Shown here: in pieces, positions 1-8,413 of the stretch
How the letters are laid out: each line of letters starts with the position of its first letter
Position numbering within the stretch: the stretch's first letter is position 1
NCBI GenBank assembly: GCA_947174625.1
Contig: CAMWJT010000009.1
Span: 1-14,961, forward strand
Length of the DNA stretch: 14,961 bases
Source of the DNA: an uncultured Ruminococcus sp.
Lineage (GTDB): Bacteria > Bacillota > Clostridia > Oscillospirales > Ruminococcaceae
Reading direction: 5' to 3'
Translations under genes and position numbers: made by a program
The notes under the pieces: model-generated
The model's input: only the letters and a program-made list of their open reading frames with translations
The model's database searches: none
What the model was told of the DNA's origin: nothing

Positions 1-896
1 GTCCCGCCTTTTCCGCTTTTCGTCTGTACAGATTCAATGATACTCTTTTTCAAAAGACGTGCAGCGAAAAACTGTGGATACCGGCAGACAATTTCTCTCT
101 CTTCCTTATCATAGATACTATCCTGAAAATAAATGTAATCTCTGAAAATTTCAAGAAAACGCTCTGGACTGTATACGCCTTTTATCATAGTTTCAGTTTC
201 TTCAAACGGCAGTGTGGATATCTTATCGCCATCATCGACACGTCGCCAAGCATAGAAATGCTCATATGGAGTACGGACAGTACCAAGTCTTGTCTGTACT
301 CCATCAGATATACAAGCTAATGGACAATAATGCAGCAAATTCGGAATATCTCTCCAATAGCGGATGTTGATCTGTTTCCATGCTTTTGCTATAGTTGCTT
401 TCTCATCAGTAGGATTCTTCAACTCAATGATGCACACCGGTATACCATTGATATATAAAAGTACATCGGGACGACGGTTATGGAGCTGACCATTATCTGT
501 ATAGTCAACAGTAAGCTGATTTACTACTTTGAACAGGTTATTTGTAGGTTCTTCAAAATCAATCAAAGAAATCATGCGTGGCTGACCATTCTGCGGTGTG
601 AACTGAATACCATCAACAAGCCAGTTATAGACTTTGTGCAACGTAGCAAAGTCACTCTCTGCACCGACAAGGCGTACCCTATCGGAAATCTGCCTGATTT
701 CATCTGTTGTCAAGTCGGGGTTGGTATCACTGAGAAATTTCTCGAAATCCTCTGTATTGAGAACGTCACGGGCATAGACTCGCTTCATTTTATCGCCTGC
801 AAGATACTGCCAGCCCTCTTTTTCCAGAAAGGAAATGAACGCATACTCATAGTCAGATTCGCAGAAATGTCCATTGTATTTTTTTAGTTTAGCCAT
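1..896 (-). CDS. hsdR: Type I restriction enzyme R subunit, N-terminal part (HsdR; cut by window edge)
   Basis: About 298 residues are visible from the ATG at 896, running off the window at position 1. The translation begins MAKLKKYNGHFC and contains a PD-(D/E)XK-type nuclease core: RRPDV with D144, then the segment ending IELK with E158 and K160. This is the endonuclease domain that opens HsdR proteins. The frame ends at SGKGG, just where the first helicase Walker A motif of the DNA-translocase domain would be expected, so about two thirds of the protein is missing. In the family, HsdR cuts DNA after ATP-driven translocation when bound to HsdM2HsdS at unmethylated sites. The gene lies 31 bases downstream of the KAP-like NTPase gene and is last in the visible operon. 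The ribosome binding site is weak (AAGAAAG upstream of the ATG). No frameshift is seen in the visible part. Confidence 0.93.
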   Translation of the reverse strand, partial: MAKLKKYNGHFCESDYEYAFISFLEKEGWQYLAGDKMKRVYARDVLNTEDFEKFLSDTNPDLTTDEIRQISDRVRLVGAESDFATLHKVYNWLVDGIQFTPQNGQPRMISLIDFEEPTNNLFKVVNQLTVDYTDNGQLHNRRPDVLLYINGIPVCIIELKNPTDEKATIAKAWKQINIRYWRDIPNLLHYCPLACISDGVQTRLGTVRTPYEHFYAWRRVDDGDKISTLPFEETETMIKGVYSPERFLEIFRDYIYFQDSIYDKEEREIVCRYPQFFAARLLKKSIIESVQTKSGKGG

Positions 897-927
897 ATTA
901 ACACGTTCTTTCTTTGTAAAATTTAGA

Positions 928-2715
928 TTATCTCATTTGGTTTTTTTGAGCATCAAAAGCAACTATCATATCAGAGAGATTTTGGATAAACCATTTGATT
1001 TGCATCTTTTGTATCTTATCATAGTCCTCATATTCTATAAGTTGGCTAATAGAATCACGAAGTATTTTAAGGGCATTTAGATCTTCTTTAACTATGCGAG
1101 AATAACGCTCATCTCTGTACAAGTCCATAAATAAAGAACGGATCTCACTTATAATCTCAGAGGAACAACCTTCCAACATTCCTATAAAACGCTCAACATC
1201 AATTTTATGAGCAAAGCCAGCGGTTTTTAGTGAATTTTTCAAAACGTCAGTGTGCTTTTTGCAATAATCCTTTATATCAGCGGGATTATATGGGAAATCG
1301 ATATGCTCATCATTAGTGACTAAAGCTTCTTTCATTCTTTGTTTTATATGCTCAAAGAAGTTAATACCTTCTGTATTATAAAGTGTATATCTTGAACTAA
1401 ATAATGCTTCAATGTCAACATCATCTATTTCCTGCAATTCATTAAGAATTGGCTGCACGATACTTTCAAGGCTAAAGTCTATATCTGCATCATATTTGAT
1501 TGCTACTATATAATTAACCAATACACCATAATCATAATATGGTATAGCTCCGTTTTTAATTTTATCAGGAATATTTGCAAGGGCATCCTTTACCTCAGAT
1601 TCTGTTTTAAGATTGAAGCTTTTGATGATTTGTAAATCCTCATCGTTTCCCGAATTCCATTTACCTTTTTTCAGGTATTCAGTATAATACGCTACTTCTT
1701 TCTTGATTTGCGTTTCGGATATTTTTTGAAATACAATATACTGATAGCAAAAACGAAACAAAGGAAACTTATTGTTTACTCCAAGTCTCTCTGATAAATA
1801 GGTGTTCGTCTCAAACCGCAAATCAGCACCACTGCTTTGTCGCTGTGTAAATGCCACGATGCCATAAAAGATTATTTCTGCAATTGTGTCATTTATAGTA
1901 ATATGCTTGTCAGAAATGAATTCAAGGATATTCTTAAATTTTTGACATCCATACATAAATGCTCTTAAATTATAAGAATCCATCAGTAAAAAGATACCTT
2001 GAATGTGCTTAACGTTCTCTTCGCTGTTGTATTTTTGAAGATAGATACCGAAAGATTCGATTATATTCTGAATGGTAGCTACGAAATCACAAGAAAAATG
2101 AATTGTGTCTCCCACAGTTTTCTCTCTTGTACGTTTGTATGAAACAGCAGAATCAGTATAATATTTGATTTTTTCCCCTTTTTCATTTGTTTCTTCATAA
2201 GTCGTGAGCAGTTCACTCTCATTTGTTACAAGCAAAATTTTGACACCATCATTCTCACACAGATTATTAACATAGCCAAGCAATTTAATTATGTCTATTT
2301 GGGTACGTTCAATATCTTCCAAGACAACAAGTGTATCTGAAAGATTGACAGATTCATATATTTTTTGCATTCCATCATCATCAAGACTATTGAGATCAAA
2401 GCCAATTGCGCTTGTTAATCCATTTATAAGTGTTTTGCCAACTGCTTTTGCCACACTGCCAGCAACAGAATCGGATTTCTTAATGATGGGATGAAGTTCA
2501 AAAAAGAGTGCTTTGCTGATTTCGGATACATCTGAAATCCCGTATAAAGATACGATTGCACATTTTTTTCCTTCGCCTTCAAGAAAAGATTTAAGCTGGT
2601 TCTTTATATAGTAACTTTTGCCTGTTCCCCATTCACCAGTGAGCATAATTGCCCTGCCAGTGATGTCATTTTTCAAATACTTGAGGATAAATTTATTTAT
2701 TTCATTATAAGTCAT
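928..2715 (-). CDS. KAP-like P-loop NTPase inside the hsd operon
   Basis: A 595-residue protein is encoded if it starts at the ATG at 2715, which overlaps the hsdS stop as ATGA. An upstream in-frame start at 2760 would lie inside hsdS and is less likely. Near the N-terminus is a Walker A motif, GEWGTGKS (residues 27-34). A hydrophobic strand followed by EDIER (about 129-137) serves as Walker B and resembles the DDLDR of KAP NTPases. A further strand, LLVTNE (161-166), is sensor-1-like. KAP proteins usually carry membrane segments between Walker A and B; here that stretch (about 82-106) is only mildly hydrophobic, so a soluble protein is likely. The remaining 400 residues are mostly helical-looking, rich in Lys and Glu, and without a domain I recognise. 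The gene is AT-richer than hsdM. Its place between hsdS and hsdR suggests a role tied to restriction or phage defence, but no function can be assigned from sequence alone. Confidence 0.8.
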   Translation of the reverse strand: MTYNEINKFILKYLKNDITGRAIMLTGEWGTGKSYYIKNQLKSFLEGEGKKCAIVSLYGISDVSEISKALFFELHPIIKKSDSVAGSVAKAVGKTLINGLTSAIGFDLNSLDDDGMQKIYESVNLSDTLVVLEDIERTQIDIIKLLGYVNNLCENDGVKILLVTNESELLTTYEETNEKGEKIKYYTDSAVSYKRTREKTVGDTIHFSCDFVATIQNIIESFGIYLQKYNSEENVKHIQGIFLLMDSYNLRAFMYGCQKFKNILEFISDKHITINDTIAEIIFYGIVAFTQRQSSGADLRFETNTYLSERLGVNNKFPLFRFCYQYIVFQKISETQIKKEVAYYTEYLKKGKWNSGNDEDLQIIKSFNLKTESEVKDALANIPDKIKNGAIPYYDYGVLVNYIVAIKYDADIDFSLESIVQPILNELQEIDDVDIEALFSSRYTLYNTEGINFFEHIKQRMKEALVTNDEHIDFPYNPADIKDYCKKHTDVLKNSLKTAGFAHKIDVERFIGMLEGCSSEIISEIRSLFMDLYRDERYSRIVKEDLNALKILRDSISQLIEYEDYDKIQKMQIKWFIQNLSDMIVAFDAQKNQMR

Positions 2716-3830
2716 GATGCAGCACCTTCTTCTACTGAGCCTTTGATTAAAACAGAACAAATATTTTTTATCTGTGTTTTCAGTTGCTCATTGATTTCTT
2801 TTCTCATGATATAAGCCTGATAAATATTGACAATATCCTGCTGAATTTCTATGTCAGGAATTGGAATTTTGACTTCCTGCATTACATCAAAATCAAATGT
2901 ATCACGAACTGAGCCAGTAGCATAAAATAATGTACTTCTCTGAAATTCTTTTCTGCTGTACCACATCATTAAATATTCAGGCAATAATTTATTTTTATTG
3001 GTTATTTCAAATACAATATACATTGGAGAAACAACACAATCACTATTCTGCAATAAAGCGATTGAACCAAGATTGATTCTTGACGGATTATAGGCAAATT
3101 GTCCGTTTCTCACAATTTTATAATTATGAATATCAATGCCAGTCATGTTTGCTTTAGTATCATCAAATGTACTTGAACTATTTACTCCCTGCACATTATG
3201 AATATTTAATTTTATATTTCTTTCATTCAGTTCATTGATATAAGGCTTGATTTCCTCACACGGCATTTTCCGCCGTAAGTCCTCAATATAGGCATCACAA
3301 ACAAGTTTCAAATCCTCCAGTCCACGCTCATAGCTCTGCTGATTGGCAAGCATGGCTTTGTAGATAGCGACATATTTCTGTTGAATGGATAGCGGAGGGA
3401 GGTCAATGTCAATATCGCACATTTCTTCCCATGAAAAAGTTTCTCTTGCACTTCCCCACGAATTGAAACGGGCATATCTGTCAAATTCAGGGCGGTTGAA
3501 ATACATAAAAAGATAATCAGAATCAAGCAAATCAGTTCTTTTTACTTTGAATACTACATAAGAAGATGAAACAATATAAGTAGAATTTGTATCATTATGT
3601 GCGATTGTAATTTTTTCGCCATTTCTTGAAGTCACAGTAACATAAGCAAAATAATCAGGCTCAACCAAAATATATGGTTTTAATGATACTCCTGACATAT
3701 CCGCCTTTGTTTCAATAAATATTTTCTGAATGGAAATCCCCTTGACATCATTGATACCATATTTTAAATCAGAATTTCTGTCATCACATAATGAAATCAA
3801 TTCCCCAAGTTTATATTTAACCAATGCCAT
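2712..3830 (-). CDS. hsdS: Type I restriction-modification specificity subunit (HsdS)
   Basis: The protein has 372 residues from the ATG at 3830, which is preceded by AGGGGG at 7-base spacing. The longer in-frame start at 3851 lacks such a site. The protein has the two-fold internal repeat typical of HsdS. Each half begins with a target recognition domain and ends with a conserved helix region. The first half contains FNSWGSARETFSWEEM followed by LPPLSIQQKYVAIYKAM. The second contains FYATGSVRDTFDFDVM followed by IPIPDIEIQQDIVNIYQAY. These GS-R-TF and I-QQ blocks are the usual landmarks. HsdS sets which bipartite DNA sequence the methylase and restriction complexes recognise. The start overlaps the end of hsdM by 14 bases, and the stop overlaps the NTPase start as ATGA. 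The recognition sequence cannot be read from the protein. I saw no recombinase or spare hsdS cassette in this window. Confidence 0.92.
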   Translation of the reverse strand: MALVKYKLGELISLCDDRNSDLKYGINDVKGISIQKIFIETKADMSGVSLKPYILVEPDYFAYVTVTSRNGEKITIAHNDTNSTYIVSSSYVVFKVKRTDLLDSDYLFMYFNRPEFDRYARFNSWGSARETFSWEEMCDIDIDLPPLSIQQKYVAIYKAMLANQQSYERGLEDLKLVCDAYIEDLRRKMPCEEIKPYINELNERNIKLNIHNVQGVNSSSTFDDTKANMTGIDIHNYKIVRNGQFAYNPSRINLGSIALLQNSDCVVSPMYIVFEITNKNKLLPEYLMMWYSRKEFQRSTLFYATGSVRDTFDFDVMQEVKIPIPDIEIQQDIVNIYQAYIMRKEINEQLKTQIKNICSVLIKGSVEEGAAS

Positions 3831-5421
3831 AGCCAATCCCCCTGAAAGCATCTTCCAACATTTTCTGTGATTGCTTTTCTGCCTTGATGATCTCCTGCAT
3901 TTCCGCCTGAATCCGTTTCATTTCGGAATCATAGTCAATTTCTAAATCATGATCGATAAATTCAATATACTTGCTGGGAGTTAGGGCATAATTCTTCTTT
4001 CTGATTTCTTCAATGCCGACACTTCTGTACAGCTCCGGCACAGCATAGTCAATGCCGTCTGTTTCGCTGTTCTGCCATGTATGATAGATGTCAGCAGCTC
4101 TCTGAATCTGCTCTGACACAAGATGGACTTTCTTCTTCTGTTCACCCTTGACAGAGTTTTCCTTCCATGTACGCAAATCCATGAATAAAATCTCATGAGT
4201 GCGATCACGCAGTTCTCGCCCATGATAATTTCCGTATTTTTTGTTCTGATTGAGAATCCAGAGGGTTACGCTGATATCAGTTGTAATGAACAGTTCACGA
4301 GGTAAAATAATGATAGCTTCCACTTTGTCTTTTTCAATCAGTTTTTTACGGATTTCCAGAGCGACATCATCATTCAATGCACCGTTGGCAAGCAGGAAAC
4401 CCGCAACACCGCTGTCCTTTTTCAGGTGGGAAAGAATATGCAGAATCCATGCATAATTTGCATTACTGTCGGGCGGAGTAGCGTAATCAATCCAGCGGGG
4501 GTCATTTTTGAGATTGTCATTGTACCAGCTTTTGAGATTGAAAGGCGGATTTGCCATGATATAGTCAAAATAGACACCTTTATGCAGGTCATGGGTAAAA
4601 GTAGAATCTGCTTCTTCCCCGAGATGATGACTCAGTCCACGGAGTGCGAGATTCATTTTTGCAAGGCGGTAAGTAGCAGGTTCTTTTTCCTGTCCGTAAA
4701 TATTGATACAGCTGATATCGCCTTGTCTTGCCCTGATGAGGTCAGCACTCTGAATGAACATACCACCCGAACCACAGCAGGGGTCATAAAGTGTACCATC
4801 AAAGGGTTCAATCATAGCGGCGATAAGCTGGACAACGTCATGAGGGGTATAGAATTCGCCTTCTTCCTTGGTGGCATTAACAGCAAATTCTTTCAGAAAA
4901 TATTCATAGACTCGCCCGATTAAATCTTTTTCTTCACCGAAAGCCTTATGACTGATTTTGTTAATTTCATCAACTACTTTTTTGATATCATTTGGAGCAA
5001 GATTTCTTGTTGTGAAAGTGCCCTCGACAAAACAGCCTTTTAATTGCTGGCTGGTTGCGGCGATACTGTGGAGAGCCGTATCAAGAGCGACATTCAGTTT
5101 CGGAGCAGGGGTATTGATGATAGTTGACCATCTCGCCTCAACAGGGAGATTATAAGTACCGTCTGTGAAAGTGGCATCATCAAAGAAAGCCGCCTGAATA
5201 TCGGGGTCATCAGGGTCAAGACCTTCTTCAATAAGTTTCTGTCTGAGATTTTCGACACCGTCCTCAAATTTTTCCCCGATGAATCGCAGGAATACAAGAG
5301 TCAGCATCATATCACGTTTTTCAAAGAAAGAGCCGGAATTTCTCGCCTGACGAAGAATATCACGGCACTTGAACAGAATATTTTCAAGATTTAACGTTTC
5401 TTCTTGTTTCTTTTTTGCCAT
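3817..5421 (-). CDS. hsdM: Type I restriction-modification methyltransferase subunit (HsdM)
   Basis: The 534-residue protein starts MAKKKQEETLNLENILFK and has full family length. After an N-terminal helical domain comes GEFYTP (188-193), typical of HsdM just before the catalytic domain. Next are the S-adenosylmethionine-binding motif DPCCGSGG (213-220), GQE (243-245), and the catalytic NPPF (291-294), which indicates an N6-adenine methyltransferase. It methylates the host copy of the target with HsdS and is also needed in the restriction complex. The ATG at 5421 has AGAGG about 8 bases upstream and lies roughly 30 bases downstream of a strong promoter. It is the first gene of the operon hsdM-hsdS-NTPase-hsdR. 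Both key motifs are intact, so the methylase should be active. Confidence 0.96.
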   Translation of the reverse strand: MAKKKQEETLNLENILFKCRDILRQARNSGSFFEKRDMMLTLVFLRFIGEKFEDGVENLRQKLIEEGLDPDDPDIQAAFFDDATFTDGTYNLPVEARWSTIINTPAPKLNVALDTALHSIAATSQQLKGCFVEGTFTTRNLAPNDIKKVVDEINKISHKAFGEEKDLIGRVYEYFLKEFAVNATKEEGEFYTPHDVVQLIAAMIEPFDGTLYDPCCGSGGMFIQSADLIRARQGDISCINIYGQEKEPATYRLAKMNLALRGLSHHLGEEADSTFTHDLHKGVYFDYIMANPPFNLKSWYNDNLKNDPRWIDYATPPDSNANYAWILHILSHLKKDSGVAGFLLANGALNDDVALEIRKKLIEKDKVEAIIILPRELFITTDISVTLWILNQNKKYGNYHGRELRDRTHEILFMDLRTWKENSVKGEQKKKVHLVSEQIQRAADIYHTWQNSETDGIDYAVPELYRSVGIEEIRKKNYALTPSKYIEFIDHDLEIDYDSEMKRIQAEMQEIIKAEKQSQKMLEDAFRGIGYGIG

Positions 5422-5456
5422 TGAATTTTCCTCTTTTCCGCATAAAGTATATTTTC

Positions 5457-5485
5457 ATTATACCACAAACAACCTGTTTTTTCAA
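5457..5485 (-). promoter_or_regulatory. Sigma-A-type promoter of the hsd operon
   Basis: Read on the minus strand, a -35 box TTGAAA (5485-5480, five of six consensus bases) is followed by a 17-base spacer and a perfect -10 box TATAAT (5462-5457). TGG directly before the -10 gives an extended -10 (TGn). Transcription would begin near 5450, leaving a leader of about 28 bases before the hsdM ATG. No operator-like palindrome is evident around it, so expression may be constitutive. Confidence 0.82.
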
Positions 5486-5648
5486 CTAGAATTTTGTAAA
5501 AATTTTAAAAATGAGACTGTTTCTCTAAAAGGAGCAGACAAAATTATTCTTATCACAGATTTTCTAAGAGGTTTTCGTTGCTGTTTTTCTGAGTGTTTTT
5601 TGAATAAAAAGCTATAAAAACAAATGAAAATCAACTATTTTCTGGCAA
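5486..5648. other. AT-rich intergenic stretch with no recognised content
   Basis: About 160 bases lie between the hsd promoter and the end of the small broken gene at 5649. The stretch is rich in A/T runs. I find no coding frame of note, no clear GC-rich hairpin followed by a T run, and no second promoter as good as the one at 5457-5485. A four-base stem (GAGA/TCTC near 5513-5525) is too weak to call. Confidence 0.5.
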
Positions 5649-5781
5649 TCAATTTTTTAGCTTATGTATATCCTCCACAAATCTGACTATATCTTCCTCA
5701 CTCTTAATTCGACCAGTCCATGTATCTAATATAGTCAGAAAATTTATTCAATATTTCATACTGCTTAGATGTTAATCCCAT
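5649..5781 (-). pseudogene. Small unidentified gene with an apparent single-base frameshift
   Basis: On the minus strand an ATG at 5781 follows a good ribosome binding site (AGGAG, about 6 bases away) and opens MGLTSKQYEILNKF. In that frame the reading ends after 25 residues at 5704. If one base of the four-T run (minus strand; 5739-5742) is ignored, the reading continues naturally as LTILDTWTGRIKSEED and then VRFVEDIHKLKN to a stop at 5649, giving about 43 residues. I infer a one-base insertion, or an assembly error. Its start overlaps the end of the preceding small gene, as in an operon. I do not recognise the family; it looks like a small helical acidic protein. Confidence 0.42.
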
Positions 5782-6034
5782 ATTACTTCTCCTTCTATCA
5801 TCTTAAGCATTTGTGGTTTACATTCAAATATTACATTTATAGATTTCAAGTCTTCTTTCGAACACCAACTGCTGTCAACACATAATGCATCACGTATTAA
5901 ATCACAGATTTCCACTCTATGTTCCCACAATTCTGTGAAAATAGTCAATTTCTTTACAAACCAAATAATGTCAACACCAGATTCATAGTTTCCCTTACCG
6001 CCGTGTACAGTTTTAATTCTAATAACGGAACCAT
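5772..6034 (-). pseudogene. Unidentified small gene, frameshifted near its start
   Basis: A minus-strand frame is open without stops from 6038 to the TAA at 5772 but has no ATG near its start. It reads ...GGKGNYESGVDIIWF, then KKLTIFTELWEHRVEICDL, and ends FECKPQMLKMIEGEVIWD. In the neighbouring frame an ATG at 6034 gives MVPLLELK. The two join as one sensible protein of about 87 residues if a single A is restored in the four-A run (minus strand; 6011-6014). I see no ribosome binding site before 6034. The gene sits directly downstream of the relaxase stop, and its end overlaps the next small gene by 10 bases. The family is not recognised. The reconstruction is inference; the open stretch 6038-5772 is what is directly seen. 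Confidence 0.4.
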
Positions 6035-6059
6035 ACTGTCAAATTTAGTTTCTAAAACT

Positions 6060-7976
6060 TTAATAAGTTGGTGTCTGGTTTGAACTCTCCCTGATGCCAA
6101 GCTCCTGTTTCTTTTTCTGAATGATCCGTTTTAATTTACTATCCACATGAGATTGTAATTTCTTCTGTTCCTGCTGATAATTATCATTAATAATTCTGCT
6201 CAAATTTACAAATAATCCAAATGATGTATCAGCAAGTATTTGATTCTGATGCTGTTCCATCCTGTTAAGCATTTCCTGTGCATAGGAATTCCCATGCTCT
6301 GCTGACAGTGTGAGCCATTTAACTGCCTGCTGTCGATCTGGTTTGATTCCGTCTGCGCCAAACAGAAAAATTCTGCCAAGCTGAAACTCTGCCCATTGGT
6401 TCTTGCTTTCGGCGGCTTTTTTGAAAAATTTGATTGCTGTGGAGACATCTTTCTTTGTGCCGAGTCCATTCTGAAACATTTTCCCGATACAATATTGGAT
6501 ATCATTTTTCATTCTAGAGTCGAGCTTTTCTAAATCTAAAAAGACTTTCAGTGCCTTTGTGTAATATTCCTGTGACTTCTCTGCATCCGACTCTCCGAGA
6601 AAATCAGAATCATACAGCTTTCCTAACTCATAGAGAGCAAACACATTTCCGGCATCCGCTTCGGCTTGAAACAATTTCAGACACTTCTGTTTTTCTTCTT
6701 CTGATTTTTCTTTCTGATGAAATAGCTGACAGGCTAGTTTATATTCTTTTGACCATTCTATTTTGTAAGCTGTGTCTGTATTGATGAACTCACTTTTAAA
6801 GTCAGAAGTTTCTTCCGGTTTTGATTCATTCGGATCAAAGAAAAATTCTGTTTCGGATGGTATCATAATTTTCATATTGGAAACTGTTTTCACAATCATA
6901 TTCTTGATAGATTTGAATTCCGGATTGTCTGTTAGTTCCGGAAAATCGACCTTTGCAGAGGAATAAACATCATGCTTTGTCTGTTCCATTACACACCATT
7001 GTGAGTACATTTGTTGGATAGTTTCGTTCTGTGCGAGCCGTGCAAATATCAAATCGACAGTTTTCTTGACTTTCGGCTTGAGGTAGCTGTACACCTTTTT
7101 TCCTTTTGCTTCTGATAATTGCTGATACAGCAGACTGATAAGCCGGAGCAGTTCTGCATCCGGATTCTGATTTACAGAAATCTGTTCTGACAGTTTTTTC
7201 ATCAGGTCTGAGGACAGATTTTTCAGTTGGTCACGCACATCCGTCTGCTGTCCGTACAGATGATATGATTCATCATGATAAATATCATTTGCAAAGCCGC
7301 TTCTGATTTTTTCAATGCCCTGTTTTGTGAGGAATCCTTCTTTCGGATTAGTCGAGTAGATAACAATATGCACATGCGGATTGGTTTCCTTATCATGAAA
7401 GGCAGCATACCATTTCAAATTGACAAGGTCTATTTTCGACTGCTTTGCTATATTCGGAATCTGCCGTTTGACAAGTTCTCTCCATGCAGTCAGATTGTCA
7501 TAGCCCATTCGCTGGGCATCAGTTCTGCGAAGTGAAACCACATGTGTCCAGACATTTCCAGTATGACTGCCGACTTCTTTCATGACAGCATTCAGATCAA
7601 TCGGAGTGTTTTCCTGCGAAAACAGTCCGTGTGTTCCGAACTTGACTGCACCCGGTCGCTTTGCCAGATAACCGACATAATTTTCTCTGGTGGCGATACA
7701 GTCTGCATTGTGTTCCAAAATTTCTGAAATCAACACGGAGGCTTTCTGCTGAGTCGAATTGGATGTGTAGTTGCTGTATGCAAAAGATTTTTTGCTTTCC
7801 GGAAAATCTTTTATCAGAGAAGCAATCAACGCCTGTTGCTTGAAGGTAACAGGCGCATTCGCATTGTTCAATTTCACAGCGACTGAACCCTTTCTGGTAG
7901 CAATATATTTCACATAATTTGATTTCTGTTTCGAGCCGCTTTTCAGATAGCGGCTCGTGACAATAATTTTCGGCAT
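6060..7976 (-). CDS. MobP-type relaxase with C-terminal Sel1-like repeats
   Basis: This is the relaxase that would nick oriT and pilot single-stranded DNA during transfer. From the ATG at 7976 it has 638 residues. A GTG at 7985 is also in frame but lies too close to its possible ribosome site, and relaxases of this group typically start MPKIIVTSRY, as here. The N-terminus has candidate catalytic tyrosines in SNYVKYIATR (Y21, Y24). WTHVVSLRR lies at 143-151 and the metal-binding three-histidine motif at H194, H201 and H203 (FHDKETNPHVHIVIYS), typical of MobP3-like enzymes. A helical linker follows. Residues about 432-572 then form Sel1-like repeats, such as AAESKNQWAEFQLGRIF and AVKWLTLSAEHGNSYAQ. 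The tail is basic. The upstream small gene ends 5 bases before this start. Confidence 0.9.
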   Translation of the reverse strand: MPKIIVTSRYLKSGSKQKSNYVKYIATRKGSVAVKLNNANAPVTFKQQALIASLIKDFPESKKSFAYSNYTSNSTQQKASVLISEILEHNADCIATRENYVGYLAKRPGAVKFGTHGLFSQENTPIDLNAVMKEVGSHTGNVWTHVVSLRRTDAQRMGYDNLTAWRELVKRQIPNIAKQSKIDLVNLKWYAAFHDKETNPHVHIVIYSTNPKEGFLTKQGIEKIRSGFANDIYHDESYHLYGQQTDVRDQLKNLSSDLMKKLSEQISVNQNPDAELLRLISLLYQQLSEAKGKKVYSYLKPKVKKTVDLIFARLAQNETIQQMYSQWCVMEQTKHDVYSSAKVDFPELTDNPEFKSIKNMIVKTVSNMKIMIPSETEFFFDPNESKPEETSDFKSEFINTDTAYKIEWSKEYKLACQLFHQKEKSEEEKQKCLKLFQAEADAGNVFALYELGKLYDSDFLGESDAEKSQEYYTKALKVFLDLEKLDSRMKNDIQYCIGKMFQNGLGTKKDVSTAIKFFKKAAESKNQWAEFQLGRIFLFGADGIKPDRQQAVKWLTLSAEHGNSYAQEMLNRMEQHQNQILADTSFGLFVNLSRIINDNYQQEQKKLQSHVDSKLKRIIQKKKQELGIRESSNQTPTY

Positions 7977-7981
7977 AGGAA

Positions 7982-8386
7982 TCACTCTTTCTGAAATTTC
8001 ACGGCATCTTCGTAATCAATAATTCCATTGATTTTTCGCACTTCACTCACGCACATTGCATGGAGCTGACAGAGTGTTTCAGAATCGACCTCATGGGATG
8101 CCGCAAGCATGTGTGACAACTTTCCGAGTTCGACAGCGACCTTGAATAAAATTCTTGTGATATGCTGTTCTGTACCTTTGATTGTGGCTGCAACCGTTTC
8201 TGTTATCATTGGAGAAAGATAATTCACATGCCGTTCTGCATCCAGATAGCCAATATAAAATTTCACAGCCTTTTCGATGAACTCACTCTGCGATCTGCAG
8301 TTATCACCTTTGTAATGCTGTTCTACATCTTTCATTGTCTGCGGATATGCCCACAATGCAAACTTGATTTTATTTTCAAAACCCAT
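7982..8386 (-). CDS. Putative relaxosome accessory protein (ribbon-helix-helix-like N-terminus)
   Basis: The 134-residue protein has a strong ribosome binding site (GGAGGT, about 6 bases before the ATG at 8386). It begins MGFENKIKFALWAYPQTM. The segment RSQSEFIEKAVKFYIGYL resembles the helical part of ribbon-helix-helix DNA-binding proteins. The rest looks helical. Small proteins of this kind commonly sit directly upstream of MobP relaxases, bind oriT and help load the relaxase. The position between the candidate oriT and the relaxase gene supports that role. No catalytic motif or membrane segment is seen. The function is inferred from position and fold pattern rather than from a firm family match. 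Confidence 0.68.
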   Translation of the reverse strand: MGFENKIKFALWAYPQTMKDVEQHYKGDNCRSQSEFIEKAVKFYIGYLDAERHVNYLSPMITETVAATIKGTEQHITRILFKVAVELGKLSHMLAASHEVDSETLCQLHAMCVSEVRKINGIIDYEDAVKFQKE

Positions 8387-8413
8387 AAAATTACCTCCAA
8401 CCTCTGATTTTTT

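Noticed and set aside
480..887. Plus-strand open frame of 135 codons opposite hsdR
   Set aside because: It is antisense to the HsdR nuclease domain, with Cys/Ile/Phe-rich content typical of shadow frames.
2712..3830. Phase-variable hsdS by inversion
   Set aside because: No second hsdS cassette, long inverted repeats or recombinase gene is visible in this window.
4426..4923. Plus-strand open frame of 165 codons antisense to hsdM
   Set aside because: It is antisense to the conserved methyltransferase motifs and is explained by codon structure of hsdM.
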